Positions 5,742-12,737 of a stretch of DNA of 19,221 nt are shown piece by piece. The notes under the pieces were generated by a model. That model did not search any database, was not told the DNA's origin, and worked only from the letters and a program-made list of their open reading frames with translations. The DNA is taken from contig CAZKKV010000018.1 in assembly GCA_964553705.1 (NCBI GenBank), forward strand, positions 1 through 19,221, read 5' to 3'. The DNA is from CAYXNZ01 sp964553705 (lineage in GTDB: Bacteria > Patescibacteriota > Patescibacteriia > Patescibacteriales > GWC2-42-12). The position numbers and the translations under genes were made by a program. The first letter of the stretch is position 1. Each line of letters begins with the position of its first letter.

Positions 5742-8672
5742 CTATTCGTTCTCTGGTGTTTCTTCTGGTGGATCAACAATCATAATTTTTATTTCGTCAC
5801 TTTTTGTGGTTTGTTTATTCCAGCCGATAGCTTCGGCCCACAATTGGTATTCGCCAGCGTTTTTTGGTTCTTGCCAGACAGCCAAACCCATAGACCCGTT
5901 AAACAATTGAGAAGACGAAACTATTGAAATAGTATTGTTAGAATCCCTTAAATAAAAAATAATTTTAGCGGTTTGGATTGGGTTGGTTAGATTAACTTTT
6001 AACTCTAAGGGGAAATTGTTTTTTGATACGGTTGTTTCATTGTTGAGGTTATTCCAATTGACACCAAGTGTTTCGTCTTTTTTTGTTTCGTCTAAAATAA
6101 GATTGAACTCGATGTTTTTGGCTAGACAATTGTCGACATCATCACAGGCTTTAATGGTTAAATTATAAAAACCATTATTTAAGAAATTTAAAGATTTATT
6201 TGACGTGAAAGGGCGGTTGAAAACAGTATCAAATAAACTGTTGTTTATATAATATTCAATACGGTTAATTCCTCTGGCAGCAGAGGCTTTTATGTCTATG
6301 GGTAGAATATCGCTCATGATTGTTTGGTTATTAGCCGGAGAATTTATCGTGAGAGAAGGTTCGTTTTCTGGGAAATGAAGATTATCTGTATGTGTTGGCG
6401 GGGCTTCGTTGGTGAGACCTTCTTTTTCCGCCCAAGCGATAATTTTTTCTTCCCATAGATTAAATTGAGGATCCTTTTCTGGTTTGGAGGGTTGTTCGCC
6501 ACGAGGGTCGTTTTTGTCGACATAATAGAGAATTGAATGCGCTTGTTCAAATGTTCTTATTTCAACCGCGCTTTCTGGCGTATATTCTGTGGCTAGTAGC
6601 CCGGAAAATTTATCTACCTTTGCTTTTACTCTGCCCATTTCCCCGTCTAGTACTGGCTTCCCAGTGGTAATTTTTTCGGGCGCTTTAAAGTATTCAATTG
6701 GCGTATCGCCCAGAATTTTTTTCATATAATCGTGCCAAATTGGCGCTGCTACGGCCGAGCCACCAGCGCCGCGTTTCATTTCTGAGTTATCGTTGTTGCC
6801 GACCCAAACCCCAGTGACAATTGAGGGGGTGTAGCCGATAGTCCAGGCGTCTCGATAGTCATTAGTAGTACCGGTTTTAGCGGCAATCGGCCGGTCGCCC
6901 AAAGTTAAATAATTGTTTTCTCCAAAAGCATAGGCGCGCGCTGAATTGTCGGACAGGATATTATTTATTTGTCGGGCTATTTCTCCGTCTATGGCTCGGG
7001 CTTCTTCTTGTTTAAATTCTTCTATCAGATTGCCTTCATTGTCTTCTATTTTTAAAATGGCGGACGTGGGATGAGTTAGACCCTCTCGGGCAAAGGCGCC
7101 ATAAGCATTGGTGTGTTCTAAAAGAGTTATTTCTCCGCCACCCAAAACCAGAGACAAGCCAAAACGATCTCTATTTTTGAGAGTTGAATAGCCAAAGTCT
7201 TCGGCTAAATCCAAAACATTATCAACGCCAGCTAAATAAATTGCTTTCACAGCAGGAATATTTAGAGATCCTTGTAGTGCTTTTCTGATGGTAACTGGAC
7301 CATGTTCTTCGGAGTCGTAGTTGTGTGGTTCATATGGTTCCTCCTTGTTTAAAGAAAAATTTGTTACCACATCATAGAGTACCGTGTCCGGTGTGTAGCC
7401 TTTTATAAAAGAGGAGGCGTAAACAATCGGCTTAAATGAAGAGCCTGGCTGTCTGGGCTGTAGAGAGACATTTACTTGACCATCGATTTCTTCATTAAAA
7501 TAATCGCGTGAGCCAACCATGGCTAGTATTTGGCCGGTCTTGGGGTCAATTGAAACAAGCGAAGCATTGGTAGCATTATAATTTTCTTCATTAAGTGGTG
7601 CTTTTTCTTCTATAACCTGTTCGGCGACTTCTTGCTTGTATAAGTCTAATGTAGTATATATTTTTAAGCCCTCTTGCTCAATTATTTTTTCACCATATTT
7701 TTCAGACAGAATTTCTTTTACATACATAACAAAATGAGGGGCAATAATATTATCAGTAGGTTCTTGAAAATTTATAGTTACTTGCTTGGCAACCATGGCT
7801 TCTTCCTCTTCAATATATCTTTGTTTAACCATTTGGTCTAGAATATAGTGTTGGCGAGCAATCAAAAGGTTTTTATTTGGACCGTAGGGAGAATAACGAC
7901 TTGGTGCTTGAGGCAGGGCAGCGAGAATAGCCGCTTCAGCTATATTTACATCGCGAACGCTTTTGCCAAAGTATCGCCGGCTAGCTGCTTCTACGCCGTA
8001 AGCAGTTGAACCGTAAGGGATTTCATTTAGATACATTTGCAAAATTTCGTCTTTGGTGAATTTTTTTTCTACTTGGTAGGCCAAAATTAATTCTTTAATT
8101 TTTCTGGTATAAGTTTTTTCATGGGTCAATACGGCATTTTTAATAAATTGCTGGGTTAAAGTTGAACCACCAGCCTTTTGATTGAACAAAACATTTGTAA
8201 TAGCTGTTCGAAACATTGCCCAAAGACTAAAACCGCCGTGTTTATAAAAATCTTTGTCTTCAATCGCCACGGTTGCTTGTTTGACGAATCTGGGTATTTC
8301 ATCAAAGTTGATTAGCGTTCGTTTTTCATCACCGTGAATTTCATATAAAATTGTATCGCCAGTTCGATCGTAAATTTTTGTGCTTTGGGCAATTTGTCTT
8401 TCCATTAGCTTGTTCGGATCTGGCAGGTCGCGAGAAATCCAAGCGATCGAGATAAAAATAAAGACAACACCGATAACCAAGGCCATGCCGACGAATTTAC
8501 CAACAGAAGCGTTCAAAAAAATTTTTTTTACCGCCGACCAGTTAATTAAGCCTGATTTAAAAATTTTTTTAGAAGATTTTCTGCCTGAATTTTTTTTTAT
8601 ATAGTATTTTTTATTTTTTTTACGCCAAGTCTGTGGTAACTTTGTTCGGCGGGACAATGAAGAAGAAGTCAT
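5742..8672 (-). CDS. Class A penicillin-binding protein (PBP1A-type transglycosylase/transpeptidase) with Ig-like C-terminus
   Basis: A 976-residue bifunctional peptidoglycan synthase. A basic cytoplasmic tail is followed by one membrane anchor (about residues 57-79). The GT51 transglycosylase shows EDKDFYKHGG (138-147, catalytic Glu138), GGSTLTQQ (168-175) and the RKxxE motif near 190-194. The transpeptidase domain has SSFK (411-414, nucleophile Ser411), SLN (469-471) and KTG (599-601), so both activities look intact. The last 200 residues, after a Pro/Glu-rich linker, hold two Ig-like beta domains (about 772-860 and 880-970), the first opening with SPANNQTIMSDILPIDI. They probably bind or present the enzyme at the cell wall. 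The gene is transcribed alone from a good promoter just upstream. The family is certain; the subclass name pbpA/mrcA/ponA is not assigned. Confidence 0.95.
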   Translation of the reverse strand: MTSSSLSRRTKLPQTWRKKNKKYYIKKNSGRKSSKKIFKSGLINWSAVKKIFLNASVGKFVGMALVIGVVFIFISIAWISRDLPDPNKLMERQIAQSTKIYDRTGDTILYEIHGDEKRTLINFDEIPRFVKQATVAIEDKDFYKHGGFSLWAMFRTAITNVLFNQKAGGSTLTQQFIKNAVLTHEKTYTRKIKELILAYQVEKKFTKDEILQMYLNEIPYGSTAYGVEAASRRYFGKSVRDVNIAEAAILAALPQAPSRYSPYGPNKNLLIARQHYILDQMVKQRYIEEEEAMVAKQVTINFQEPTDNIIAPHFVMYVKEILSEKYGEKIIEQEGLKIYTTLDLYKQEVAEQVIEEKAPLNEENYNATNASLVSIDPKTGQILAMVGSRDYFNEEIDGQVNVSLQPRQPGSSFKPIVYASSFIKGYTPDTVLYDVVTNFSLNKEEPYEPHNYDSEEHGPVTIRKALQGSLNIPAVKAIYLAGVDNVLDLAEDFGYSTLKNRDRFGLSLVLGGGEITLLEHTNAYGAFAREGLTHPTSAILKIEDNEGNLIEEFKQEEARAIDGEIARQINNILSDNSARAYAFGENNYLTLGDRPIAAKTGTTNDYRDAWTIGYTPSIVTGVWVGNNDNSEMKRGAGGSAVAAPIWHDYMKKILGDTPIEYFKAPEKITTGKPVLDGEMGRVKAKVDKFSGLLATEYTPESAVEIRTFEQAHSILYYVDKNDPRGEQPSKPEKDPQFNLWEEKIIAWAEKEGLTNEAPPTHTDNLHFPENEPSLTINSPANNQTIMSDILPIDIKASAARGINRIEYYINNSLFDTVFNRPFTSNKSLNFLNNGFYNLTIKACDDVDNCLAKNIEFNLILDETKKDETLGVNWNNLNNETTVSKNNFPLELKVNLTNPIQTAKIIFYLRDSNNTISIVSSSQLFNGSMGLAVWQEPKNAGEYQLWAEAIGWNKQTTKSDEIKIMIVDPPEETPENE

Positions 8673-8705
8673 AAGAATTCTAGTTGTTTTATTAGTAGTA
8701 TTAAG

Positions 8706-8734
8706 ATTATAACAGTTTTGAGGTAAGCTATCAA
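8706..8734 (-). promoter_or_regulatory. Promoter of the penicillin-binding protein gene
   Basis: Minus-strand TTGATA (8734-8729) and TATAAT (8711-8706) are separated by exactly 17 bases. The predicted start near 8699 gives a leader of about 27 bases before the ATG at 8672. Confidence 0.75.
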
Positions 8735-8748
8735 TTTTTATTGCCTTA

Positions 8749-8757
8749 TGGTAAAAT
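8749..8757 (+). promoter_or_regulatory. Possible extended -10 promoter of the pilin-like operon
   Basis: TGG directly precedes TAAAAT (8752-8757), an extended -10 element. No convincing -35 box lies 17 bases upstream (TATCAA at 8729-8734 on this strand, the reverse side of the divergent PBP -35). Transcription would begin near 8764, with a leader of about 80 bases to the first pilin-like gene. Confidence 0.4.
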
Positions 8758-8844
8758 ATAAATAACTGTTAATACTGTTAAAATAATATTAAAATTGGCG
8801 AGTAAGATAAATACTTATTCGTAATTTTGGAAAGGGGGTGGAGA

Positions 8845-9246
8845 ATGAAAAAACGATTATTTAAAAATTTGGTGGTGGCAGCAATGTTTTTGATAGTTGC
8901 TTGCCCGATTTTTACCATGGCCCTGCCCAGTCAAGCGGCGGACTTAGATCCATGGGGAGACAAGCAGGATGAAATTCAAGAAATCACTGGTTTAGGAGAA
9001 AATGATCCAAGAGAAATCGCGGCTGGTGTGATTAATGTAATGATGGGATTTTTGGGCATTGTAGCGGTGATTATTATTTTAATCGGCGGATTTAAATGGA
9101 TGACTGCCAGTGGTAGCGAAGACAAAGTGACTGAAGCTAAAAATTTGATTATCGCCGGTGTTATTGGTTTGGTGATAATTTTAGCGGCGTTTGCTATTGC
9201 CAAGTTTGTGCTCGAACAGCTGTTATCAGCTACTGGTGCTGACTAG
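8845..9246 (+). CDS. T4SS-pilin-like small membrane protein 1 (PF18895-type)
   Basis: A 133-residue protein and first of six paralogs. The start is set at ATG 8845 because AGGGGG (8833-8838) lies six bases upstream as a Shine-Dalgarno site; a TTG at 8827 in frame would include this site and is less likely. Residues 1-31 form a signal peptide (basic start, hydrophobic core, ending near SQAA). Two membrane helices (about 58-81 and 101-123) are joined by the family loop GGFKWMTASGSEDKVTEAKN. This layout is that of the VirB2/TrbC-like 'T4SS pilin' family frequent in CPR bacteria and mycoplasmas. The mature protein is probably a membrane-inserted pilin-like subunit. It is the only paralog with a clear Shine-Dalgarno site, and a structured spacer follows it, so it may be the most expressed. 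Confidence 0.8.
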   Translation: MKKRLFKNLVVAAMFLIVACPIFTMALPSQAADLDPWGDKQDEIQEITGLGENDPREIAAGVINVMMGFLGIVAVIIILIGGFKWMTASGSEDKVTEAKNLIIAGVIGLVIILAAFAIAKFVLEQLLSATGAD

Positions 9247-9360
9247 TATTCTTAAAACCGGTTTTAAGAATAGTGGATTCTCTCTTGCATTTAAGAGAGT
9301 CCACTGCTCTTGGCGTAAGATTTTTTATACCAAGAGCAGTGGGATAAATAATTTTTTAAT
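9247..9360 (+). promoter_or_regulatory. Three stem-loops between pilin-like genes 1 and 2
   Basis: A 114-base spacer made almost wholly of stems. Stem 1 is a perfect 26-base palindrome at 9247-9272. Stem 2 joins AGTGGA (9272-9277) and CTCTCTT (9280-9286) to AAGAGAG-TCCACT (9293-9305), with a two-base bulge. Stem 3 is a perfect 13-bp pair, 9301-9313 with 9330-9342. Stems 2 and 3 both need CCACT at 9301-9305, so they exclude each other. No long T run follows stem 1; ATTTTTTAAT (9351-9360) follows stem 3. Likely roles are mRNA stabilisation or partial termination after the first pilin gene (inferred). Confidence 0.8.
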
Positions 9361-9753
9361 ATGAATTTTAAAATAGAAAAAAAAGTAGCATTATTTTCTT
9401 TGATTTTAATAGTGTTTTTTAGTTTTGGTATGGTTAGCGATATTATGGCAGCAGTTAATGCTGACAGCACAGGATTAAACACAACCGCTAATACTGGTTA
9501 TGATAAAGATATACCATTCGAAAATCAAAGTTTAGCCAGCATTATTGGTAAGTTTGTCGGAGCTGGTTTGTCGTTTATTGGTGTTATTTTTTTAATTTTG
9601 ATGATTTACGGTGGATTTGTTTGGATGACAGCCCGTGGCAACACACAGGCAGTTGACACAGCCAAGGATTTGATTTATTCAGCAGTGATTGGTTTGATAA
9701 TTGTTTTGGCTGCTTATGCTATAACGACTTTTGTTGGAAGTCTTTTGTCATAA
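9361..9753 (+). CDS. T4SS-pilin-like small membrane protein 2
   Basis: A 130-residue paralog. A signal peptide covers residues 1-31 (basic start, core with VALFSLILIVFFSFGMV, end near IMAA). A short polar segment of about 30 residues follows. Then come two helices around residues 60-83 and 104-128, joined by YGGFVWMTARGNTQAVDTAKD. The family loop and the AAYAI motif of the second helix are intact. It begins after the three-stem spacer and is followed 30 bases later by the next paralog. No Shine-Dalgarno site is visible; the bases before the ATG are A/T only. The exact role among the six is unknown. Confidence 0.8.
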   Translation: MNFKIEKKVALFSLILIVFFSFGMVSDIMAAVNADSTGLNTTANTGYDKDIPFENQSLASIIGKFVGAGLSFIGVIFLILMIYGGFVWMTARGNTQAVDTAKDLIYSAVIGLIIVLAAYAITTFVGSLLS

Positions 9754-9783
9754 CTTTTAAAATAATATTATTTTTTAATTTTT

Positions 9784-10173
9784 ATGGGTTTTTTAAATAA
9801 ACAAAGCAAGTGGTTTTTTTTAGTAATTGTTGTTTTTTTCCTTTTTTTCAATTTGAATTTTGTTTTTGCTGATTTTGATGCCGATAGTGGGCTAACAGAA
9901 ACAGCTGTGGAAACAGGCCATATTAGCGCTGAACCGCGAATTTATTCCTTAACAGATGCGATTAGTAAAATTATAGGCATTGCCTTATCTCTTGTCGGGA
10001 TTGTTTTTCTAGGTTTAATAATTTATGGCGGGTATATGTGGATGACTGCTCGGGGCAATGAACAGGCAGTAGAAAAAGCCAAAAATATAATTATAAATTC
10101 AGTTATTGGTTTGGTAATAATTTTGGCTGCTTATGGCATTACCACATTAATGGGTACTATATTACCAAAGTAA
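9784..10173 (+). CDS. T4SS-pilin-like small membrane protein 3
   Basis: A 129-residue paralog with a signal peptide at residues 1-29 (very Phe-rich core, ending FVFA-D). A mature N-terminal polar stretch (DFDADSGLTETAVETGHISAE without obvious domains) follows. Two helices (about 56-80 and 103-125) are joined by YGGYMWMTARGNEQAVEKAKN. The loop is almost the same as in genes 2 and 4, so these are recent duplicates of one another. An 11-base piece of its 3' end (ATGGGTACTAT, 10150-10160) recurs just after the stop at 10174-10184, a small local duplication. Confidence 0.8.
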   Translation: MGFLNKQSKWFFLVIVVFFLFFNLNFVFADFDADSGLTETAVETGHISAEPRIYSLTDAISKIIGIALSLVGIVFLGLIIYGGYMWMTARGNEQAVEKAKNIIINSVIGLVIILAAYGITTLMGTILPK

Positions 10174-10184
10174 TGGGTACTATT

Positions 10185-10214
10185 TTGACTTAAACGTTTT
10201 TGTAAAATTAATAT
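10185..10214 (+). promoter_or_regulatory. Possible internal promoter before pilin-like gene 4
   Basis: TTGACT (10185-10190) and TAATAT (10209-10214) are 18 bases apart. The predicted start at about 10221 coincides with the ATG of the next gene (10220), which would give a leaderless message. The -10 match is moderate. Confidence 0.35.
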
Positions 10215-10219
10215 AAAAT

Positions 10220-10606
10220 ATGAAGTTTATCAAATATACAATAGCTACCCTAATCATATTTAGTTTTTTTGTTTGTACGTTCCCGTTAGTTCAAGCCGAG
10301 GGGTTAGGAGATGCTTTTACTAAAGTAGATACTGTTGCTGGTGATGCTGGATATAAAGAAGGTGATGTCATGGTAATAGCCGGTACGATTATTAATATTG
10401 CTTTATCACTTTTGGGGGTAGTTTTTTTAGGGTTAATGGTTTATGGCGGATATTTATGGATGACAGCTCGAGGCAATGAACAACAGGTGGAAAAAGCGAA
10501 AAACACTATTATCACTGCTATTATCGGACTAGTAATTGTTTTGGTTGCTTATGCTATTAGTTATTTTGTAATAGATAAATTAACTGCTAGTGTATTAAAA
10601 GTATAA
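10220..10606 (+). CDS. T4SS-pilin-like small membrane protein 4
   Basis: A 128-residue paralog with a signal peptide at residues 1-26 (ending LVQAEG), a short polar segment (DAFTKVDTVAGDAGYKEGD), and helices at about 50-74 and 97-121. The loop is YGGYLWMTARGNEQQVEKAKN. The stop is one base before the ATG of the next paralog, so translation of genes 4 and 5 is probably coupled. Loop and helices most resemble gene 3. Confidence 0.8.
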   Translation: MKFIKYTIATLIIFSFFVCTFPLVQAEGLGDAFTKVDTVAGDAGYKEGDVMVIAGTIINIALSLLGVVFLGLMVYGGYLWMTARGNEQQVEKAKNTIITAIIGLVIVLVAYAISYFVIDKLTASVLKV

Positions 10607-10607
10607 T

Positions 10608-10997
10608 ATGAGAAAAAAAATAAAAAGCATAATCGTTATTGTCAGCTTTGTTTTATTAATGGTTTTGCCGTATTTAGTTTTTGCCGCTGCTACAGAGACA
10701 GCTACACCTTTAAAAAATCTTAAAACTGTTGGTTCTGAAAGCGGACCATATTCAACAGAAACAAGCGCAACAAGTTTGGCAGAAACAGCTGGATTGGTAG
10801 TTAGCCTGTTTTTGTCTTTAATGGGTGTGATATTTGTTGGATTGATGGTTTATGCTGGTTATAATTGGATGATAGCTAGGGGCGAAGAAGAAAAAGTAAC
10901 AACTGCCAAAGATACAATTAAGCGAGCGATTATTGGCTTGGTTATTACGATTGGGGCTTTTGCGATTTGGCAATTTATATTTAGCAATTTGTTTTAA
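10608..10997 (+). CDS. T4SS-pilin-like small membrane protein 5
   Basis: A 129-residue paralog. The signal peptide (residues 1-26) starts with a lysine-rich stretch and ends near VFAAA. The mature N-terminus is Thr/Ser-rich (ATETATPLKNLKTVGSESGP region). The two helices are joined by a diverged loop, YAGYNWMIARGEEEKVTTAKD, in which the first Gly of the usual GG pair is Ala. It begins one base after the gene 4 stop and ends 16 bases before gene 6. Confidence 0.8.
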   Translation: MRKKIKSIIVIVSFVLLMVLPYLVFAAATETATPLKNLKTVGSESGPYSTETSATSLAETAGLVVSLFLSLMGVIFVGLMVYAGYNWMIARGEEEKVTTAKDTIKRAIIGLVITIGAFAIWQFIFSNLF

Positions 10998-11013
10998 ATA
11001 AAATAAATATAAA

Positions 11014-11448
11014 ATGTTTTTATTCAAAAATAAAAAATTAGTAATTACTTTTTTCATCGTTGCAATTATTGTTTTTTGGGGTAGCATTTCTGTGCAAGCA
11101 AGTACAAATATATTAAAGTCAGAAAATGTTGTGGAGATAGGCACACAAGCTTTAACAGCCGGGGCAAATGCTGGCTTTTCGGGAGATATTACTATTGGAG
11201 ATGTTGTCGGTTATGTTATAAAGGGGTTTATCGCGCTTTTGGGAATTATTTTTGTTTTCCTTTTGGTTTTAGATGGTTATAAATGGATGATGGCTGGCGG
11301 AGATGAAGAAAAAGTTAGAGAAGCTAAGGATGGTATTATGCGGGCAGTTATTGGTATAATTATAGTTGTTTCAGCTTACGCGATTACTTATTTTGTGTTT
11401 ACGAATTTACCGGGAAGTGGATCTGGTATAGAAATGAATCAAAAATAA
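11014..11448 (+). CDS. T4SS-pilin-like small membrane protein 6
   Basis: The last and longest paralog (144 residues). The signal peptide spans residues 1-30 (ending SVQA-S). The mature N-terminal part (about 31-65) contains the phrase TAGANAGFSGDITIGDVVGYV. The helices lie near 66-90 and 110-134. The loop is DGYKWMMAGGDEEKVREAKDG, the most diverged of the set, with Asp in place of the first Gly. A Gly/Ser C-terminal tail (GSGSGIEMNQK) extends past the second helix. The operon is closed by a strong terminator. No T4SS ATPase or channel gene lies beside it, so the partners must be encoded elsewhere. Confidence 0.78.
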   Translation: MFLFKNKKLVITFFIVAIIVFWGSISVQASTNILKSENVVEIGTQALTAGANAGFSGDITIGDVVGYVIKGFIALLGIIFVFLLVLDGYKWMMAGGDEEKVREAKDGIMRAVIGIIIVVSAYAITYFVFTNLPGSGSGIEMNQK

Positions 11449-11465
11449 ATTTTAATAATAAAAAA

Positions 11466-11508
11466 ATAAAAAGAAAGAGCTTACTCTTGTAGAGAAAGCT
11501 CTTTTGTT
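11466..11508. terminator. Bidirectional terminator after the pilin-like operon
   Basis: AAAGAGCTT (11474-11482) pairs with AAGCTCTTT (11496-11504), with an inner CTCT/AGAG pair and a three-base loop. T runs follow on the plus side, and a long T-rich run follows on the minus side (A-rich 11459-11472). It closes both the pilin operon and the converging lipoprotein gene. Confidence 0.9.
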
Positions 11509-11512
11509 TGGG

Positions 11513-11983
11513 TTAATCAACTTTGTTGATACTTACAACAAAGTTAGTTTTTATGCCCGCATACGTTTTCGGCCTGTTTTCTATGGGAAATATCTTGTAT
11601 CTTCCGTCAGACCTAAATATGGTAATGTCCTGGGGCATATTGTCGAGAGGGATGACTAAAAAATTATCAGGCTTTATTTTCATTTTCAGTGGCGTTTCTG
11701 GATGTAGCCACAAGATCGTTTGGCTACTATTGTTTTCTACCATCCCTACATATTTTTTTGAACCTATCGTTCCGCTTGTGATTTGCTGAGCAATAGCGAC
11801 GGTTAGCTTTGCTTGAGCCAACTCTGTTGGTCCAGCTTCTGGCGGACCCAAAAGGCTTACGCTGTATCCCGAATGAGTTATTTTATCCTGTGTACTTGTA
11901 TCCAGAGTGGCCGTTCTGTACCCAGAGCAACCATTCAAAATAAATAAGCCTACAATAGCTGCTGCTATATGCCATTTTTTCAT
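11513..11983 (-). CDS. Putative lipoprotein of unknown function
   Basis: A 156-residue protein with a lipoprotein signal peptide: basic MKK, a hydrophobic core, then lipobox LNGC with Cys19 as the predicted lipidated residue. The mature part (20-156) is probably beta-rich and secreted (phrases such as YVGMVENNSSQTILWLHPETP and PDNFLVIPLDNMPQDITIFR). I recognise no family. The start is well defined by a strong Shine-Dalgarno site AAGGAGG (11999-11993) nine bases upstream. A near-consensus promoter and a long hairpin leader also precede it. Such strong signals are unlike the other genes of this window, and its base composition is less AT-biased, which hints at acquisition from another bacterium. 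It ends at a shared terminator facing the pilin operon. Confidence 0.75.
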   Translation of the reverse strand: MKKWHIAAAIVGLFILNGCSGYRTATLDTSTQDKITHSGYSVSLLGPPEAGPTELAQAKLTVAIAQQITSGTIGSKKYVGMVENNSSQTILWLHPETPLKMKIKPDNFLVIPLDNMPQDITIFRSDGRYKIFPIENRPKTYAGIKTNFVVSINKVD

Positions 11984-12007
11984 TTTTTATTTCCTCCTTG
12001 ATTTTTT

Positions 12008-12101
12008 TAATTGTCTTACATAGAACGCACGAGAGATAAAGGCGTAAAATATTTTTTATAATTATTGTCCTCCTCTCATTACGCTCTATGCAAGACAATT
12101 A
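12008..12101 (-). repeat. Long hairpin in the 5' leader of the lipoprotein gene
   Basis: A 20-base arm at 12008-12027 is inverted at 12082-12101 with 18 of 20 matches. Both mismatches become G-U pairs in minus-strand RNA but A-C mismatches in plus-strand RNA, so the structure favours the minus transcript, the lipoprotein mRNA leader. The loop is about 54 bases and also contains GAGAG/CTCTC. It ends about nine bases upstream of the Shine-Dalgarno site, which it leaves free. Confidence 0.75.
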
Positions 12102-12131
12102 GGTTGGCAAAGAGCATTTAAGTATTATATT

Positions 12132-12160
12132 AATATAGCACATTTTTTGTTATTTGTCAA
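12132..12160 (-). promoter_or_regulatory. Strong promoter of the lipoprotein gene
   Basis: Minus-strand TTGACA (12160-12155), a 17-base spacer, then TATATT (12137-12132) preceded by TGC (extended -10). The predicted start near 12125 gives a leader of about 140 bases that contains the whole hairpin 12101-12008. Confidence 0.75.
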
Positions 12161-12251
12161 GAGGGGTTGAAAATACTTGTAAGACATGAGGAAAATTAAC
12201 AAATATAGGTTATTAATTGCCAAATCAGAGGGGAAAGACTATAGTTAATCA

Positions 12252-12257
12252 TATAAT
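12252..12257 (+). promoter_or_regulatory. Possible -10 element of the DUF5661-like gene
   Basis: TATAAT at 12252-12257, 17 bases before the ATG at 12274. No -35 box resembling TTGACA is seen at the right distance, so this is weak. The rest of 12161-12273 shows no further structure. Confidence 0.3.
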
Positions 12258-12273
12258 AGAGTAATTTAAAAAT

Positions 12274-12549
12274 ATGTCAGAAAAAAAACATTTTACTTCT
12301 GAAGAGGCAAAACAAATCGGTGAACAATTGGGCATTGATTGGAGTAAATTTGACGTTGAGCAGTTTCGAAGCGGTATGGATGTTGAGTTGGAACATGGCA
12401 CTGTTGATCCAGAAACCAATGTTAGTCAAGACGATTCGTTGACTACTGGGAAAATCGCTTTGGCACATTTACGGGAGTTTCCTGATTACTACGACAGACT
12501 AGAGAAGATGGAAAAAGAAGCAGAAGCTTATTGGGAAGAGAAAAAATAG
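12274..12549 (+). CDS. DUF5661-like small acidic protein
   Basis: A 91-residue soluble acidic protein that begins FTSEEAKQIGEQLGIDWSKF and continues DVEQFRSGMDVELEHGTVD, which I recognise as the DUF5661 pattern found in many uncultured-bacterium genomes. Its function is unknown. The centre holds a probable helix-turn pattern (KIALAHLREFPDYYDRLEKM), the C-terminus is a charged helix (KEAEAYWEEKK), and there is no signal peptide or membrane segment. It stands alone on the plus strand; the promoter of the metK riboswitch begins directly after its stop. Confidence 0.7.
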   Translation: MSEKKHFTSEEAKQIGEQLGIDWSKFDVEQFRSGMDVELEHGTVDPETNVSQDDSLTTGKIALAHLREFPDYYDRLEKMEKEAEAYWEEKK

Positions 12550-12552
12550 AAT

Positions 12553-12581
12553 TTGCTTTTGACTTGTGCCTGAGTTATAAT
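12553..12581 (+). promoter_or_regulatory. Promoter of the SAM riboswitch-metK unit
   Basis: TTGCTT (12553-12558), 17 bases, TATAAT (12576-12581). It would start RNA near 12588, about 22 bases before the riboswitch P1 stem. An overlapping TTGACT at 12559-12564 is too close to the -10 box to act as its -35. Confidence 0.6.
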
Positions 12582-12607
12582 TACAGACAGTAAAAACAAT
12601 TGAATAA

Positions 12608-12720
12608 AATTTATCAAGACGGTGGGAAGAGACTGGCTCTATGATCTATCGGCAACCTTTTAGGCTGGCTGCCTAAAAAAGGTGCTAATTCCAGTCCCGA
12701 TATTTTGGGAAAGATAAAAA
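12608..12720 (+). ncRNA. SAM-I (S-box) riboswitch
   Basis: The S-box core is readable in order. P1 5' strand TTTATC (12610-12615) pairs with GATAAA (12713-12718). Then come GGTGGGAAGAGACTGGCTC, ATGA, CGGCAACC (12650-12657), a P3 hairpin (TTTTAGGC/GCCTAAAA), GGTGCTAATTCC (12681-12692), and a P4 hairpin TCCC/GGGA. These are the conserved ligand-binding segments of the family. It controls metK, the SAM synthetase gene: bound SAM stabilises P1 and leads to termination. Confidence 0.95.
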
Positions 12721-12737
12721 GCCTATTTTTTGTTGTT

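Noticed and set aside
8845..11448. Type IVa/IVb prepilins
   Set aside because: There is no prepilin peptidase site with Glu+5 and no single long N-terminal helix; the two-helix plus signal-peptide plan fits the T4SS-pilin family instead.
11883..12098. 71-residue minus-strand ORF overlapping the lipoprotein start and its leader
   Set aside because: It covers the hairpin and the Shine-Dalgarno region and overlaps the lipoprotein in another frame; the lipoprotein has a lipobox and a strong ribosome binding site.
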